From the NCBI GenBank assembly GCA_022009855.1, contig CP091727.1, forward strand, positions 1,054,001 to 1,118,000: DNA of 64,000 nt, given 5' to 3'. A program made the translations under genes and the position numbers. This stretch comes from Lentisphaeria bacterium. Lineage in GTDB: Bacteria > Verrucomicrobiota > Lentisphaeria > Victivallales > Victivallaceae. Below the pieces are notes generated by a model. It saw nothing but the letters and a program-made list of their open reading frames with translations, was not told the DNA's origin and did no database searches. Below are positions 1 to 9,658 of this stretch, in pieces (the stretch's first letter is position 1; each line of letters starts with the position of its first letter).

Positions 1-914
1 ACTTTTGAAGAAATTGAATTGCGATTCCAAGCCCGAATTACCGAAAAAGAGCTGCAGGATGGTTTATTCCGTGTTCCCGTACCTAATTACGATAAGCAAG
101 CCTTCCGTGAAGCCTTCGTAAACGCATTGGTCCATCGGGATTATTCCCGGTTGGGAATGGTTCAGATAAAACTGGATGATGACGGTTTGACAATCACCAG
201 TCCGGGGGATTCATCGAAGGGGTTAATCTTAACAATCTTCTGACAGTCGCTCCGCGTTCCCGTAACCCGCGGCTGGCGGACATCGTTAAACGGATCGGCC
301 TGGCGGAACGTACCGGGCGGGGAATTGATCGTATTTATGAAGGTGTCCTGCGATATGGACGTCCTATGCCGGACTACAGTATGTCGGATTCTTCCTGCGT
401 ATCATTATTCATTTCCGGAGGAGAAGCCGACCAGGCTTTTCTGGAAATGATTTTGCACCTGGAAGAAAAGATGGGAGCACCTCTACCGGTAGACAGTCTG
501 ATTATCCTTTCACGATTGAAAAACGAACGTCGCTTGACAACGGCAGAGATTGCAACCTCTATCCAGAAAACGGAAACGCAAGTACACGGCATATTGGAGA
601 AACTTGTTGAAGCAGGGCTGATTGATGCGCATGGAAACGGGCGTTCCAGAACTTACACTTTAAGTTCCGAGATTTATCGAAAACGAAATGAAAAAGCAGA
701 ATATGTGCGACAAGCAGGCTTTCGGGCCCTCCAACAAGAGCAGATGGTATTACAGTATATCGAAACCTATGGAGAAATCCGTCGGCGGGATGTCGTTGAT
801 CTTTGTAAGCTGACTCCTCCGCAGGCTTATCGCCTTCTGCGGTCTCTTGAAGAACGTGGCTTACTCAAGCGCAATGGAGTTCGGGGACAAAAAGTGACTT
901 ACCAGAAAGTATGA
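1..914 (+). CDS. ATP-binding winged-helix regulator (COG2865/AlbA_2 type), 5'-partial, frameshifted
   Basis: The reading frame is open from base 1, so the start lies outside the window. The first part has the ATPase-like motif FREAFVNALVHRDYS, typical of the RecG-related HATPase_c_4 domain. It then shifts frame: at the five-G run 204-208 one G seems to be missing, and with six the protein continues as SPGGFIEGVNLNNLL and then ERTGRGIDRIYEG, both family hallmarks. The last ~180 residues (from about 366) carry two winged-helix-like units, around LTTAEIATSIQ and IRRRDVVDLCKLTPPQAYR. Such proteins are usually regulators in genomic islands, with an N-terminal AlbA_2 domain that is cut off here. 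It lies next to an integrase, which fits island cargo. Function is inferred from family; the frameshift may be a sequencing error. Confidence 0.75.
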
Positions 915-2379
915 GAGTGCTTTCCCGTGCTTTCCCGTGCTTTCCCGTGCTTTCCCGTGCTTTCCCGTGCTTTCCGTGCTTTCCCGTGCTTTCCCGTGCT
1001 TTCCCGTGCTATAAGAAACAGTGTTTATCACTGAGTAAAAAATCAGGGAAATGTTCAACTTATTGCAACGCTTGAGCATAAGCGAGTACTTTTCAATCGC
1101 TTTTTCCGATAACCTCGCAAGTACTTGTTGCAACTGCTCACGCGGGGAAGAGCCGAGCCGTGGGATTTGTTTTGCCGTGCTTTCCAGAAAGTCAGGAAGT
1201 TGGGCCAGATATTTCTCCTTTGCTTTTGCGATCGGCATGAGCCTGATAATGACGTGTCATTTCCGCACTCATGTGCCCGAGGATTGATTGTACTACCGGT
1301 AGTGGAATCTGGTAAACGCCAGCCATATAGGCAAAAAGTATGCCGTAGACTGTGAACGTCCCGGATGCTGATGGCGCGCGAGCGCCCTTCTACATTTCGA
1401 GTGGTTTGGATTCCCAACTCTTCAAGAAACGATTTAAATCGGTATGAAATACCTGAATGATTCGTCAGGTACATCTTGGCATGATCCGGTAAAACGTATT
1501 CCTCCGTTCCGGAATGGGTATGCTGTTCTGTCAAAAAAAGTCAGCCAATGGAGGCAGAATCGGAATATCAAGCAATGCTCCGGTTTTTCGCCGTTTTCGG
1601 GTAATCCAGCCGTCATGAATTTCTGACCATTTCAACAGACAGATATCTCCCTCTGATAGGCCGGTACAAATACCGATAATAAAAATCGGACGTACAAAAT
1701 TATTAAGATGGTTGCCGATCAGCCGCAATTCTTCCGGAGTAAATGCTTCCCGACTTTCCGGCATCGCTTTCTGCAAAGGCAGATCAAACGGATTATTCAG
1801 CAAACCGGCATCCTCTTTCAACCACGTGAATACGCTTTTGCATTGTTTCAGGTATTGATTCAATGTTGTTGGGGAAAGACAATCCCGGGACACATAAGAA
1901 ATCGTTTTCTGTCGCCCTGGTAATAAAAAATTTTTCTCTTTGATAAAGCGCCCATTATTTCGCAGTTCAGCCAAGTATTCTTCGGCATGGCTTTTAGTCA
2001 CTTCGGCAAGATTAACAATCCCGGGATAACGATTTTCCATAAAAGCACAAAAATCGTCCCAGATTCGCCTGTTTTGTTTGGCACGGCTGCTGCCGGCCTG
2101 TTTGGGACGGGGTTTCTTTTCATAAAGTTGATAGGCATCTTTCAGAGAAACAGCAGAACTGCCCGTCAACTCCTGACGAAAATTTTCCACCAGAGCTACT
2201 GCATTTTTCTGAGCAACCAGCTTTTTGACAAGTTCTCTTTTCTCCTTCTCATAAGCAAGCGCAGCCCGCTCTGTGGTACACCCCTCACAGACTCCACGAT
2301 ATCGCTTATTGTTTTCCGTGAAGTCATAGTGGTATTCCGCAGTTTCGCCTTTGCTGGTTTTTCGCTTTTTGACACTCAT
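861..2379 (-). CDS. tyrosine recombinase / integrase of an integrative element, frameshifted
   Basis: Site-specific recombinase. The start is the ATG at 2379 (MSVKKRKTSKGE); an upstream in-frame Met exists at 2448. An N-terminal zinc-knuckle-like VCEGC, a SAM-like core-binding domain (about residues 65-190) and a catalytic domain follow. Catalytic features are the K of RRKTG, the HxxR box HSLRH, GHMSAEMT and the tyrosine of TRHYQ. The position where the first catalytic Arg is expected reads TGLSEGD, with Ser. Three one-base shifts break the frame, each in a base run: near 1532 (T run), 1327 (T run) and 1226 (A run); correcting them restores the full catalytic domain. The restored frame runs through the 10-bp repeat and ends at 861, overlapping the regulator on the other strand. 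The gene sits next to a tRNA-derived attachment site. Confidence 0.85.
917..1010. repeat. 10-bp tandem repeat, about 9.5 copies
   Basis: The unit GTGCTTTCCC is repeated head to tail from 917. Eight units are exact, the unit at 967-975 is 9 bp (one C short), and a half unit ends the array. It lies just 3' of the regulator stop codon (912-914) and inside the 3' end of the integrase frame on the other strand. A single related copy (GTGCTTTCC) lies upstream at 1178-1186. Confidence 0.95.
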
Positions 2380-2508
2380 GAGTGACCGCCATCGGTTTGT
2401 TTCCGTTTCTATCCTAAAATAACATTCACGGGAAGCCATGTCAAACAATAAACGTCACATTTCTGCCACATTTTTTGATTTTTAAAGTAATTTTGAGCAC
2501 AGAAGCTA

Positions 2509-2557
2509 CACACTGGCAGTGTGAGGGTCAGCGGTTCAAATCCGCTATGCTCCACCA
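2509..2557 (+). other. attachment site: 3' half of a tRNA-Ala(GGC) gene
   Basis: The segment folds as the 3' half of a tRNA: anticodon loop CTGGCAG (2513-2519, anticodon GGC), variable loop GGGTC, T arm AGCGG-TTCAAAT-CCGCT (2530-2546), acceptor strand ATGCTCC, discriminator A and encoded CCA (2555-2557). U at tRNA position 70 is compatible with the G3:U70 pair of tRNA-Ala. The bases upstream do not form a D arm or a 5' acceptor strand, so this is not a functional tRNA. A tRNA 3' half next to an integrase is the usual sign of an att site. The element then lies to the left and normal chromosome to the right. Confidence 0.8.
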
Positions 2558-2590
2558 TTTTTTTGCCTGCAAAACGGAGGAGGATGAACG

Positions 2591-2989
2591 ATGGACAACA
2601 TCAGCAATGGCCCCGTAACGCCGGAAGAAGAAGCCAGAGGGGAAGCGCTCCCCACCCGCGACGAATGCAATCTGGCCGTACTCTGCCAGCTGCTGCAGTT
2701 CGCCGGATTGATCATTCCGTTCGGCAGTCTGCTCGCGCCGCTGATTCTGTGGCTGGTGAAGCGCAGTGAATCCGCCTTCCTCGACGAAATCGGCAAGGAG
2801 GTGATCAATTTCGAAATATCCCTGCTCATCTACTCGATCATCTGCGGCCTGCTGATCTTCGTCATCATCGGCTTTTTCATGCTGGCGGTGCTCGGAATCT
2901 GGGCACTGGTGCTGATCATCATCGCGACGATGAAGGCCTCCGATGGGCGGGTCTACCGCTATCCCTGGACGATTCACTTCATCCAGTGA
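2591..2989 (+). CDS. DUF4870 domain membrane protein
   Basis: A 132-residue protein with a soluble N-terminus of about 20 residues and then three hydrophobic segments (about 31-55, 75-95 and 97-112). It contains the DUF4870 (Tic20-like) hallmarks IIPFGSLLAPLILWL, EVINFEISL and the C-terminal YRYPWTIHFI. The start at 2591 follows a strong ribosome-binding site, GGAGGAGG. This family of small inner-membrane proteins has no established function. It is the first chromosomal gene beyond the att site and is followed by a terminator hairpin, so it seems monocistronic. Confidence 0.88.
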   Translation: MDNISNGPVTPEEEARGEALPTRDECNLAVLCQLLQFAGLIIPFGSLLAPLILWLVKRSESAFLDEIGKEVINFEISLLIYSIICGLLIFVIIGFFMLAVLGIWALVLIIIATMKASDGRVYRYPWTIHFIQ

Positions 2990-3008
2990 GAGCGGGGAAT
3001 CCCGCCGA

Positions 3009-3046
3009 CGGTACGGAAACGGCTGATTTCCGCACCGTTTTTCTTT
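3009..3046 (+). terminator. rho-independent terminator after the DUF4870 gene
   Basis: An 11-bp stem with one mismatch (3009-3019 with 3027-3037) and a 7-base loop is followed by TTTTTCTTT. Confidence 0.8.
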
Positions 3047-3180
3047 CCGTATCTCCGGAATATTCCGGAAAAATCCGGTTTTGTCGAGATTTTTCCTTGA
3101 TTTTTTTGCCGTTTTCAGCATAAATTAGCATCGGTGAAGATTATCCGGGTATAACCAACCTTACTGGAAAGGTATGAAAA

Positions 3181-3918
3181 ATGCGTAAAAATTTTACCCT
3201 TATTGAACTCCTCGTCGTGATCGCGATCATTGCGATTCTCGCCGGCATGCTGCTGCCCGCGCTGAACAACGCCCGGGCGACGGCGAACCGCACCGACTGC
3301 CTGAACAACTACAAGCAGTTGATGACCGGCGCGCTGCTCTACGCCACCGACAACGAGAACATGCTGGTCTACAGCACCGATGACGGCAACTATGCGAGAA
3401 TCCTCACCGGGCTGAAGTATAAGGAAGGCGGCACGGCCAACAGCACTCCCTCACAGGAATATGTGCCGGGCAAGATCATGATCTGCAAGCTGAATAAAAA
3501 GGATTTCGTCGACAACAAGGACGACAGTTACGAACGGGTCGCCGGCATGCTCAATGCATCTGCTGACGGGGGCTGGTACTCCGACGGCAAGAAATACAAG
3601 GAGGTCGGCCGGTTCCGTGCCGCCGGCGCCAAAGATGACGGTTCGGTCATGGCGTACGTGCAGGAGAAGATGAAGTCCCCCAGCGAACTGGTCATGTACG
3701 CGGATACCTACAAGGCAGACAATACTGGTAGTGACCCAGTCCAGCACTGGAGTTTCATTCCGAACGAGGAAGATGAAAACGCAAGCGTCACGACGATCCA
3801 CGGCAATATGACGGTGGCGGCGTTCGCCGACGGCCGTGCCGAAGCGCTGACCGAAGGCCAGCTGAAGGCGCTGGGTTTCGAAAAGATTCTGGACAGCAAT
3901 CTCGAAGCGGTCGATTGA
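3181..3918 (+). CDS. pseudopilin-like protein, short leader (prepilin N-terminal cleavage/methylation motif)
   Basis: A 245-residue protein that begins MRKN followed by FTLIELLVVIAIIAILA, the hydrophobic prepilin helix with the conserved Glu at mature position 5. The residue before the expected cleavage site is Asn, not Gly. The soluble domain ends with the pattern common in PVC pseudopilins: a His (TTIHGNM) followed by AAFADGRAEALT. It would be inserted in the inner membrane, processed by a prepilin peptidase and assembled by a type II secretion or pilus machine. The ATG at 3181 has AAAGG 7 bases upstream. It is intact and bounded by a terminator. Confidence 0.88.
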   Translation: MRKNFTLIELLVVIAIIAILAGMLLPALNNARATANRTDCLNNYKQLMTGALLYATDNENMLVYSTDDGNYARILTGLKYKEGGTANSTPSQEYVPGKIMICKLNKKDFVDNKDDSYERVAGMLNASADGGWYSDGKKYKEVGRFRAAGAKDDGSVMAYVQEKMKSPSELVMYADTYKADNTGSDPVQHWSFIPNEEDENASVTTIHGNMTVAAFADGRAEALTEGQLKALGFEKILDSNLEAVD

Positions 3919-3942
3919 TTTTTCCGTCCGTTGCAGATATTC

Positions 3943-3978
3943 ACTCCGGCCGGGGTCAGCCTGACCGGAGTTTTTTTT
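3943..3978 (+). terminator. rho-independent terminator after the pseudopilin
   Basis: ACTCCGG pairs with CCGGAGT, with a further inner GGTCA/TGACC stem, followed by eight T residues. Confidence 0.85.
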
Positions 3979-4052
3979 AATATAATAAAAGATAAGAGTC
4001 TTTCCGGTGTCGGTCCGTTTCCTGGCGCCGTGCTTTGAAGAAGGAGGCGAAG

Positions 4053-5074
4053 ATGAAGTTCCGGCTTCAGCTGTTCCGGTTTGCATTGCCCGTGATGGCG
4101 TTATGGTGTGCCGCCGGGTGTTCGGTTCTCCCGGAAACCGCGGCGGAGGTGCGTGCCGTACAGGCAGCAGTCGAACCCGACTATTCGAAACCGGAGAGCT
4201 GGGCGGTGCCGTTGCCGGAAAATCCATCCTCGCTTCCGGTGGATGTGTTCTACGTCTACCCGACCGTTTTCGTCGATGCGGCGCATCCGGTGATGGACAT
4301 CGCGGTGCCGGAGCTGCGCCGGCGCGGCGAACTGATCTCCGGAGAACACACGATGATGTTCCGGGGGAAGTTCAACATCTTCGCACCTCACTACCGGCAG
4401 GCGGAGCTGAACCGGGCGCTGCGCGGCCTCTCCGCTTCGCCGCAGGATTTCTCCCCGATGGAGCCGGGGCTGGAAGATGTCCGCCGGGCGTTCCGTCACT
4501 ACCTGGCACACCGGAACCACGGCCGTCCGTTTCTTCTGATGGGCCACAGTCAGGGGGCGATGGCGGTACTGGAACTGCTGAAGAATGAACTTCCCCGGAT
4601 GATCCGGCGCTGAAACAACTGGTGGCCGCCTATGTGATCGGCTGGCCGGTGACGAAGGAGGAGCTGAAGCAATTCCCGCAGTTGAAGATGGCGCGCGGTG
4701 AACACGACACCGGCGTGGTGGTCTCGTGGAACACCGAAGCGCCCGGTGCGGAGCAGTCGATCTTCTGCGGAGGGGTCGCCATCAACCCGCTGAACTGGCG
4801 CACCGACGACCGGCCGGCGCCGAAGGAGGCGAATCTCGGTGCGGTCTTTTTCCGGCCGGACGGGGAGATCGCGCTGGAGCGGCCCGGCTTCTGCGGCGGC
4901 GCGCTCGATCTCGAACGAGGGACTCTGGTGGTCGATCTGGAGTCGCCGCAGAAGTACGAGGCGGAATTCTTCCCGCGCGGGGTGCTCCACATGGGGGACA
5001 TCCTGTTCTTCTACCGCAACATCGCGGAAAACGTCGAAAAACGCACGGAAGCGTTTCAGAAAAACCGTCACTGA
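4053..5074 (+). CDS. DUF3089 family alpha/beta-hydrolase lipoprotein, frameshifted
   Basis: The start at 4053 follows a perfect AAGGAGG six bases upstream. The signal peptide ends in a lipobox (WCAAGC), so the protein is probably lipid-anchored. The nucleophile elbow is GHSQG (about residues 172-176). Further DUF3089 features are VDVFYVYPT near the N-terminus and YVIGWPVT, VVSWNTEA and INPLNWRTDD in the second half. One frameshift near 4597, in a C/G run, splits it; with one extra G it reads through. The family are predicted esterases or lipases of unknown substrate. The stop overlaps the 3' end of the convergent AraC gene by a few bases. Confidence 0.82.
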
Positions 5075-5938
5075 GCGGCGCGCTGCCGGAAGGTTCGCGG
5101 CGAACAGCCGAACTTGCGGCGGAACTGGCGGGAGAAGTAGTTGCTGTCGCGGAACCCGCACACCTCCGCGATATCGGCGACCGGCAATGAGGTGCTGCGA
5201 AGCAGGTGAGCCGCCTTTTCGAGACGGAGCGAGAGCAGCCAGGCAATCGGGGAATCTCCGACGATTCGTCGGAACTGCTGGCGGAAGCAGCCGACGGAGA
5301 AACCGCTCGCTTCAGCCATGCTCTGCAAGGTCCACTCCTCGGCGAAAGCGGAGTTGAGTTCGCTGACGATCCGGTTGATCTTGTAGACGGCGTCACCGGG
5401 TTCCGCGGCGGTATTCCGTTTCGCGTCACGGCAGATCAGCGTCAGAAGTTTCAATGCATTTGCGAGAACCACCAGCCGGGCGCCGGAACGGTTCTCCTTT
5501 TCCTCGAGCAGAATTTCATCGAGCAGTTCGGTAACCTGAAAAAGAGCCGACGGTCGAAGTGCCGGATCTCCAGAGTTCTGATCCCCGGGCGGAGTCTCCG
5601 GGCAGCCCCAGATAGGCGCCGATCTCGGCGGTGCCCTGAAACTCCGCCAGCAGCTGGGCAAAGAATTGACGGGAGAAGAGGATGTTGTAGATGCCGAGCC
5701 GACGTGCTTCCGCATAGTAGTGGGTTTCGCCTGGCAGGATGAGGAAGACATCCCCGCTGGTGATCCGGTTCTTGGTGCCGCCGAAGCCGTGCGAGGCGCT
5801 CCCTTCGCGAACCACGACCAGTTCATAGAAGTCATCGTGCGCATGAGCGTCTCTCACGCTGCTCACCCGGTCATGGACGCAGTAAAGAACCTGAAATTCA
5901 AAATCCTGCCAGTTCAGTTTGGTTCTCAGGAGATTCAT
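5068..5938 (-). CDS. AraC-family transcriptional regulator (cupin + HTH), frameshifted
   Basis: The N-terminal half looks like an AraC_binding cupin, with the metal-binding-like pattern HAHDDFYELVVVREG and later LILPGETHYY. The C-terminal ~100 residues contain the double helix-turn-helix, around LQSMAEASGFSVGCFRQQF and VADIAEVCGFRDSNYFSR. One frameshift near 5590, in a C/G run, separates the halves. Start is the ATG at 5938 (MNLLRTKLNW). It is divergent from the large operon that begins near 6.1 kb and convergent with the DUF3089 gene, so the operon is a plausible target. The effector is unknown, probably a sugar. Confidence 0.85.
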
Positions 5939-6092
5939 CGCGGGTGCACCGTTTCGATTTCGACAGATCCACTCCCAAAATAAATCCTTTTGTTTCTTCT
6001 GTCAACCATCCGGACGGGTATTGCAAAAAAATAATGGAATTTTTTGAGAAATCCATTTGAAAGAACGTTGGAACGGAGGAATCTTATCGGAG

Positions 6093-6128
6093 ATGGAACT
6101 GTTCAAAGAAACTGACGATACGATATGA
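6093..6128 (+). CDS. possible 11-codon leader peptide overlapping the next start
   Basis: An ATG at 6093 preceded by GGAGGA encodes MELFKETDDTI and stops at a TGA that overlaps the ATG of the next gene (ATGA, 6125-6128). The downstream ATG has no good ribosome-binding site of its own, so translational coupling is possible. The alternative is that this is the true N-terminus of the next gene with a lost or gained base. Confidence 0.3.
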   Translation: MELFKETDDTI

Positions 6129-8084
6129 GAATTCGCTTTCGAATGTGGCAATGCGCCGTCCTGCTGGCCGCCGGCCTTCTTCTTCCCGCGGGGGCGGCGG
6201 AACGGCGGCTGTCCGTCCCGGGCACGGTGGGGAAAACACCGCAGCCGCAGCTGGTCGAAGCGGAGTGTCATCTGGAGACGCCCGACTTCCGGCTGACCGA
6301 TTCTCTGCGTGCGGAGCGTCCGGCCAAAGTGCTGCTGCGCCGCGGCTCGCTGGTGCGTTTCGTCTTCAATGCGAAACCCGGAGAGGTTCTCCGGCTGGAG
6401 GAGGGCAGGAGAGCGGCCGACGCGGCGAGCGACTGGCTGCCCGCTTCCGGTGTGATCCGGAGCGTCTACCGGGTCAAATACCGGAACGTCCCGAACCGGA
6501 AGGTGTTCGACCGATTGCTCGACTCCGCCGAACCGCTCGGCGCCGTGGTGGAACCGAGGATCTACTCCGGCTGGAATCCGCTCGGGCCGAATCCCGGCAG
6601 TCTGCATGTGTTCGAGGGAGTGCTGCGGATCAGCAGACCGGGCCGTTACACCTTCTGCACCGCCTCCACCGACGCCTCCTTTCTGGAGATCGACGGGAAG
6701 CCGGTCGTCGCCTGGCCGGGCAGTCACGACGTCTGGGGCGGACTGCGCGGAGAACGGGCCGGATCGATCGATCTGGATGCCGGACTTCACCGTATCACCT
6801 ATCTGCACGCCAATTCGCGCGGGAGCTGTTATTCCCTGGCGGGGTGGCGTACACCCGGCGGCGAAAAGAAATTTTCGCCGATTCCGGCGAACGCCTACGC
6901 GCCGACGCTCCGGGCGAAGATCGGCCCCCGGCTCGATGACTACGGGCGGAAAATTCCCGACTTCAGCTGGCTTCTGGAGGAGATGCTCACCGAAGAGGGG
7001 CAGAAACTGCAGCTCTACTTCGTCTCGGTTTCTCCGCAGGTGGGGACCGAAATCCGGTCGGTCGACTGGGGCGACGGCACCCGGACGGGAAAAACGCTCA
7101 CCCACGCCTACTTCAAACCGGGCAATTACGTTATCACGGTCAGGACCGACGACGACAGGAAGATCTCCCACAAGATGGAACTTCGCTACCGATTCGGGCA
7201 GTCACTGCCGAAGCCGGGCCGAGAGGCGGAAATACTCCGCGCCGCAATGTCACAGGAGGCGGAGACCGGACTTCAGGAGGGGAGGGTACCGGTATCTGAG
7301 CGAAGCGCTCCGCCGTGCGAAGCTGACCGAAGAGAGCCGGGAGTTCTACGAGACGATGATCCGCAATCAGAACAAGGTCGAACCGGAGGTGCTCTTCCCG
7401 CCACTACGAGGCGACACGGCTCGACGACCAGCGGCGCAACGAGCAGTTCGATACGGCGGCGGCGGAACTGCGGAGCCTGATCGCCCGGCTCAAGGCGCCG
7501 TCTGAACTCAACACCGCCCGACTGGCGCTGGCGGAGGTGCTCTTCTACGGTTCCGGGGACACGGATGGCGCCGCAAAGGCGTTCGCCTCCGTGGACCGCT
7601 CTTCGCTGCCGAAGGCGCGGGTACGGCCGTATGAACTGCTCGAAACGGATCTTGCCGCAATGAAGGAGGGACGTGCCGCGGCGGAGCTCCTCGCGGCGAA
7701 GATCTCCTCCCGTCCGACCGGTACGACCGGCGGCAGCTGCTGCGGCTGGACGGGATCAAACTGGCAATCCGCAACGCGATCGTTCTCGGCAAATTCTCCG
7801 ACGGAATGCGCTATGCCGAGCAGCTGGAGGAACAGCGTCCGGCAATTCGCCTTGCCCCGGACTATCTGCAGCTCAAGAGCCGGCTGGAGGCCGGACTGGG
7901 CCGCCCCGTTCAGCGGCGCGGCTGCTGGAGCTGGCACGGGCCCTGGCACCGGATGACGATGAACTGCGCGCGGAGATCGCGCTGGAACTCGGCCGCTTCT
8001 ACGCCGGCCGCGGCAAAACCGCCCCCGGCGATCGAAGCATGGAAAGAGGTACTTGACGCCGCCCCCGTTCCCGTTCAGCGGTGA
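6125..8084 (+). CDS. secreted PA14-like / PKD / TPR protein, first gene of the MoxR operon, frameshifted
   Basis: A signal peptide (hydrophobic stretch ending LLLPAGAA) precedes a PA14/GLEYA-like region at about residues 120-260 (RPGRYTFCTASTDASFLEIDG and IDLDAGLHRITYLHANSRG). A PKD-like domain follows at about 305-350, with VDWGDGTRTG and HAYFKPGNYVITV. The remainder, after several frameshifts (about 7275, 7397, 7695, 7900 and 8020), is helical and TPR-like (for example YRYLSEALRRAKLTEESREF and APAIEAWKEVL). The PKD and PA14 folds suggest an envelope or surface protein that binds glycan or protein. It opens the MoxR/DUF58/VWA operon; 46 bases separate it from the next gene. Function not known. 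Confidence 0.7.
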
Positions 8085-8130
8085 CCGCGGCGCGGTTGTT
8101 GAAAGAGATCCGTCAAAAGGAGGTGGAGCG

Positions 8131-9646
8131 ATGAGAAACGTTCTGCGATATTGTGGAATTCTGCTTGCGGCCGCGCTGGCGGCGGGAGCCGCCTCTCCGG
8201 AGGAGGATGCCTTTCTGCGTCCGGTCGGACGCCCGCCGGCGGCAAAGCGCAGCGCCGCCAGGGAGGGGAGTCACTGCCGCCTCTGCCACTGCCGGCGACG
8301 CCGCTGCGCCGCCTCGGAGAAGAAACATCCGCCCGCGCCGACCACGCTGATCGGCAAGGTGATCTGGGGGGCTACCTCGATTACACCTGGCCGAACGGGG
8401 TGGTGACCAGGGTGTTCGACTGGAACATGGTTCCGGCGGACGCGCAACAGCTGCTGCGGCAGCTCAAGGCGCGCAGCGGGCTGGAGTACCAGGCCCTCTC
8501 TCGATCTCGGGATGCTTTCCGGCGACCCGGCGGAGGTACCGGTTCTGCTCATCTCCGGAGGGCGGCGGATCAGTTTCACCCCGGAGGAGCGGGCGAAACT
8601 GCGCAAATATCTGCTCGACGGCGGCATGATCTGGTTCGACTCGGTGGTCGGATCCCCCTTCTTTCTGCGGAGCGCGGCCGAAGAGCTGCGCCGGATTCTG
8701 CCGGAAGCGCCGCTGCGGCGGGTTCCGGCGGATCATCCGGTCTTCCACATCGCCAAATCGCTGGTCGGCGGGGAGACCAACCGCGACAAGAACCGCCCCC
8801 TTTGAACTGGAAGGACTCTTCCTCGGACCGCGGCTGGCGGCGGTAATCTCCCCGGTCGGTCTCGGCTGCGGGTGGGACAACACCTATCCGGAACTCATTC
8901 CATCGGCCACCTTCTACCGGTCCGGGGCGGCGGTCGATCTCGGCGTCAACCTCGCGCTCTACGCGATCGGCTGGTTCGACAGTGCCCGGCGCTATGCGGC
9001 CGGCGAAAGCGAGGCGGAGCCCGGCGCGGCCAATCCGGAACAGGTGCCCTTCGCACAGCTGGTCACCGACGGCTTCTGGAACTCCGACCCGGGAGCAGGC
9101 GACCGTTTCCTGCGCCACCTCGGCCGGAACCTCAAAGTCAACACCACCGGGAGCGTCAACTACGTCAACATCGACCGGGCGGAACTCTCCGACTACCCCT
9201 TCTGCTACCTCGGAGGGCTCGGCAACTTCCAGCTGTCGGATGCGGCTGCGGCCAAACTGCGCCGCTATCTGGACGACGGGGATTCCTGCTGATCAACAAC
9301 ACGATGGGACTTTCCGAATTCGATGCGGCGGTGCGGCGGCTCGTCGCCCGGCTCTATCCCGGCCGGAATCTGGAACGCATTCCGGAGAACCATCCGCTCT
9401 TCACCCGGGGGCCCTACCGTTTCTCCGGCAGCGGTTTTTTCGGCGGAGGCGGCGGCGCGTTATCCCGACGAGCGCTATCCGCTGCTCTACGGCATCGCCG
9501 ACGGCGACCGGCTGCCGCTGATCTACTCACCGGTGGATCTTGCCGGCGGCTGGCAGCAGGTGCCGCGTCCGGGAAGCGTCATGTACACACCGGAGGCGGC
9601 GGGCCGCCTCGGCGGTTCGATCGCAAGCTACTTCTTAACCCATTAA
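8131..9646 (+). CDS. DUF4159 domain protein, probably duplicated, frameshifted
   Basis: The start at 8131 has an excellent AAAGGAGGTGG site. A signal peptide (GILLAAALAAGAA) precedes a first DUF4159-like unit, with VPVLLISGGRRISFTPEERAKLRKYLLDGG and FDSVVGSPFF. A second unit follows from about 9044, with PFCYLGGLGNFQLSDAAAAK, FLLINNTMG, ENHPLFT and YPLLYGIADGDRLPLIYS. At least five one-base shifts are needed to join the frames (about 8370, 8500, 8800, 9285 and 9455). DUF4159 is a glutamine-amidotransferase-like fold typically encoded next to MoxR, DUF58 and VWA genes in Bacteroidetes and PVC bacteria, as here. Its biochemical role is unknown. Confidence 0.72.
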
Positions 9647-9658
9647 GAGAGGAATTTT

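Noticed and set aside
917..1010. CRISPR array
   Set aside because: Unit is only 10 bp and has no spacers; it is a simple tandem repeat.
2485..2557. complete tRNA gene
   Set aside because: No D arm or 5' acceptor strand complementary to ATGCTCC is present upstream; only the 3' half exists.
6002..7171. 389-codon open frame on the - strand
   Set aside because: Antisense to the PA14/PKD protein, which has recognisable domains.
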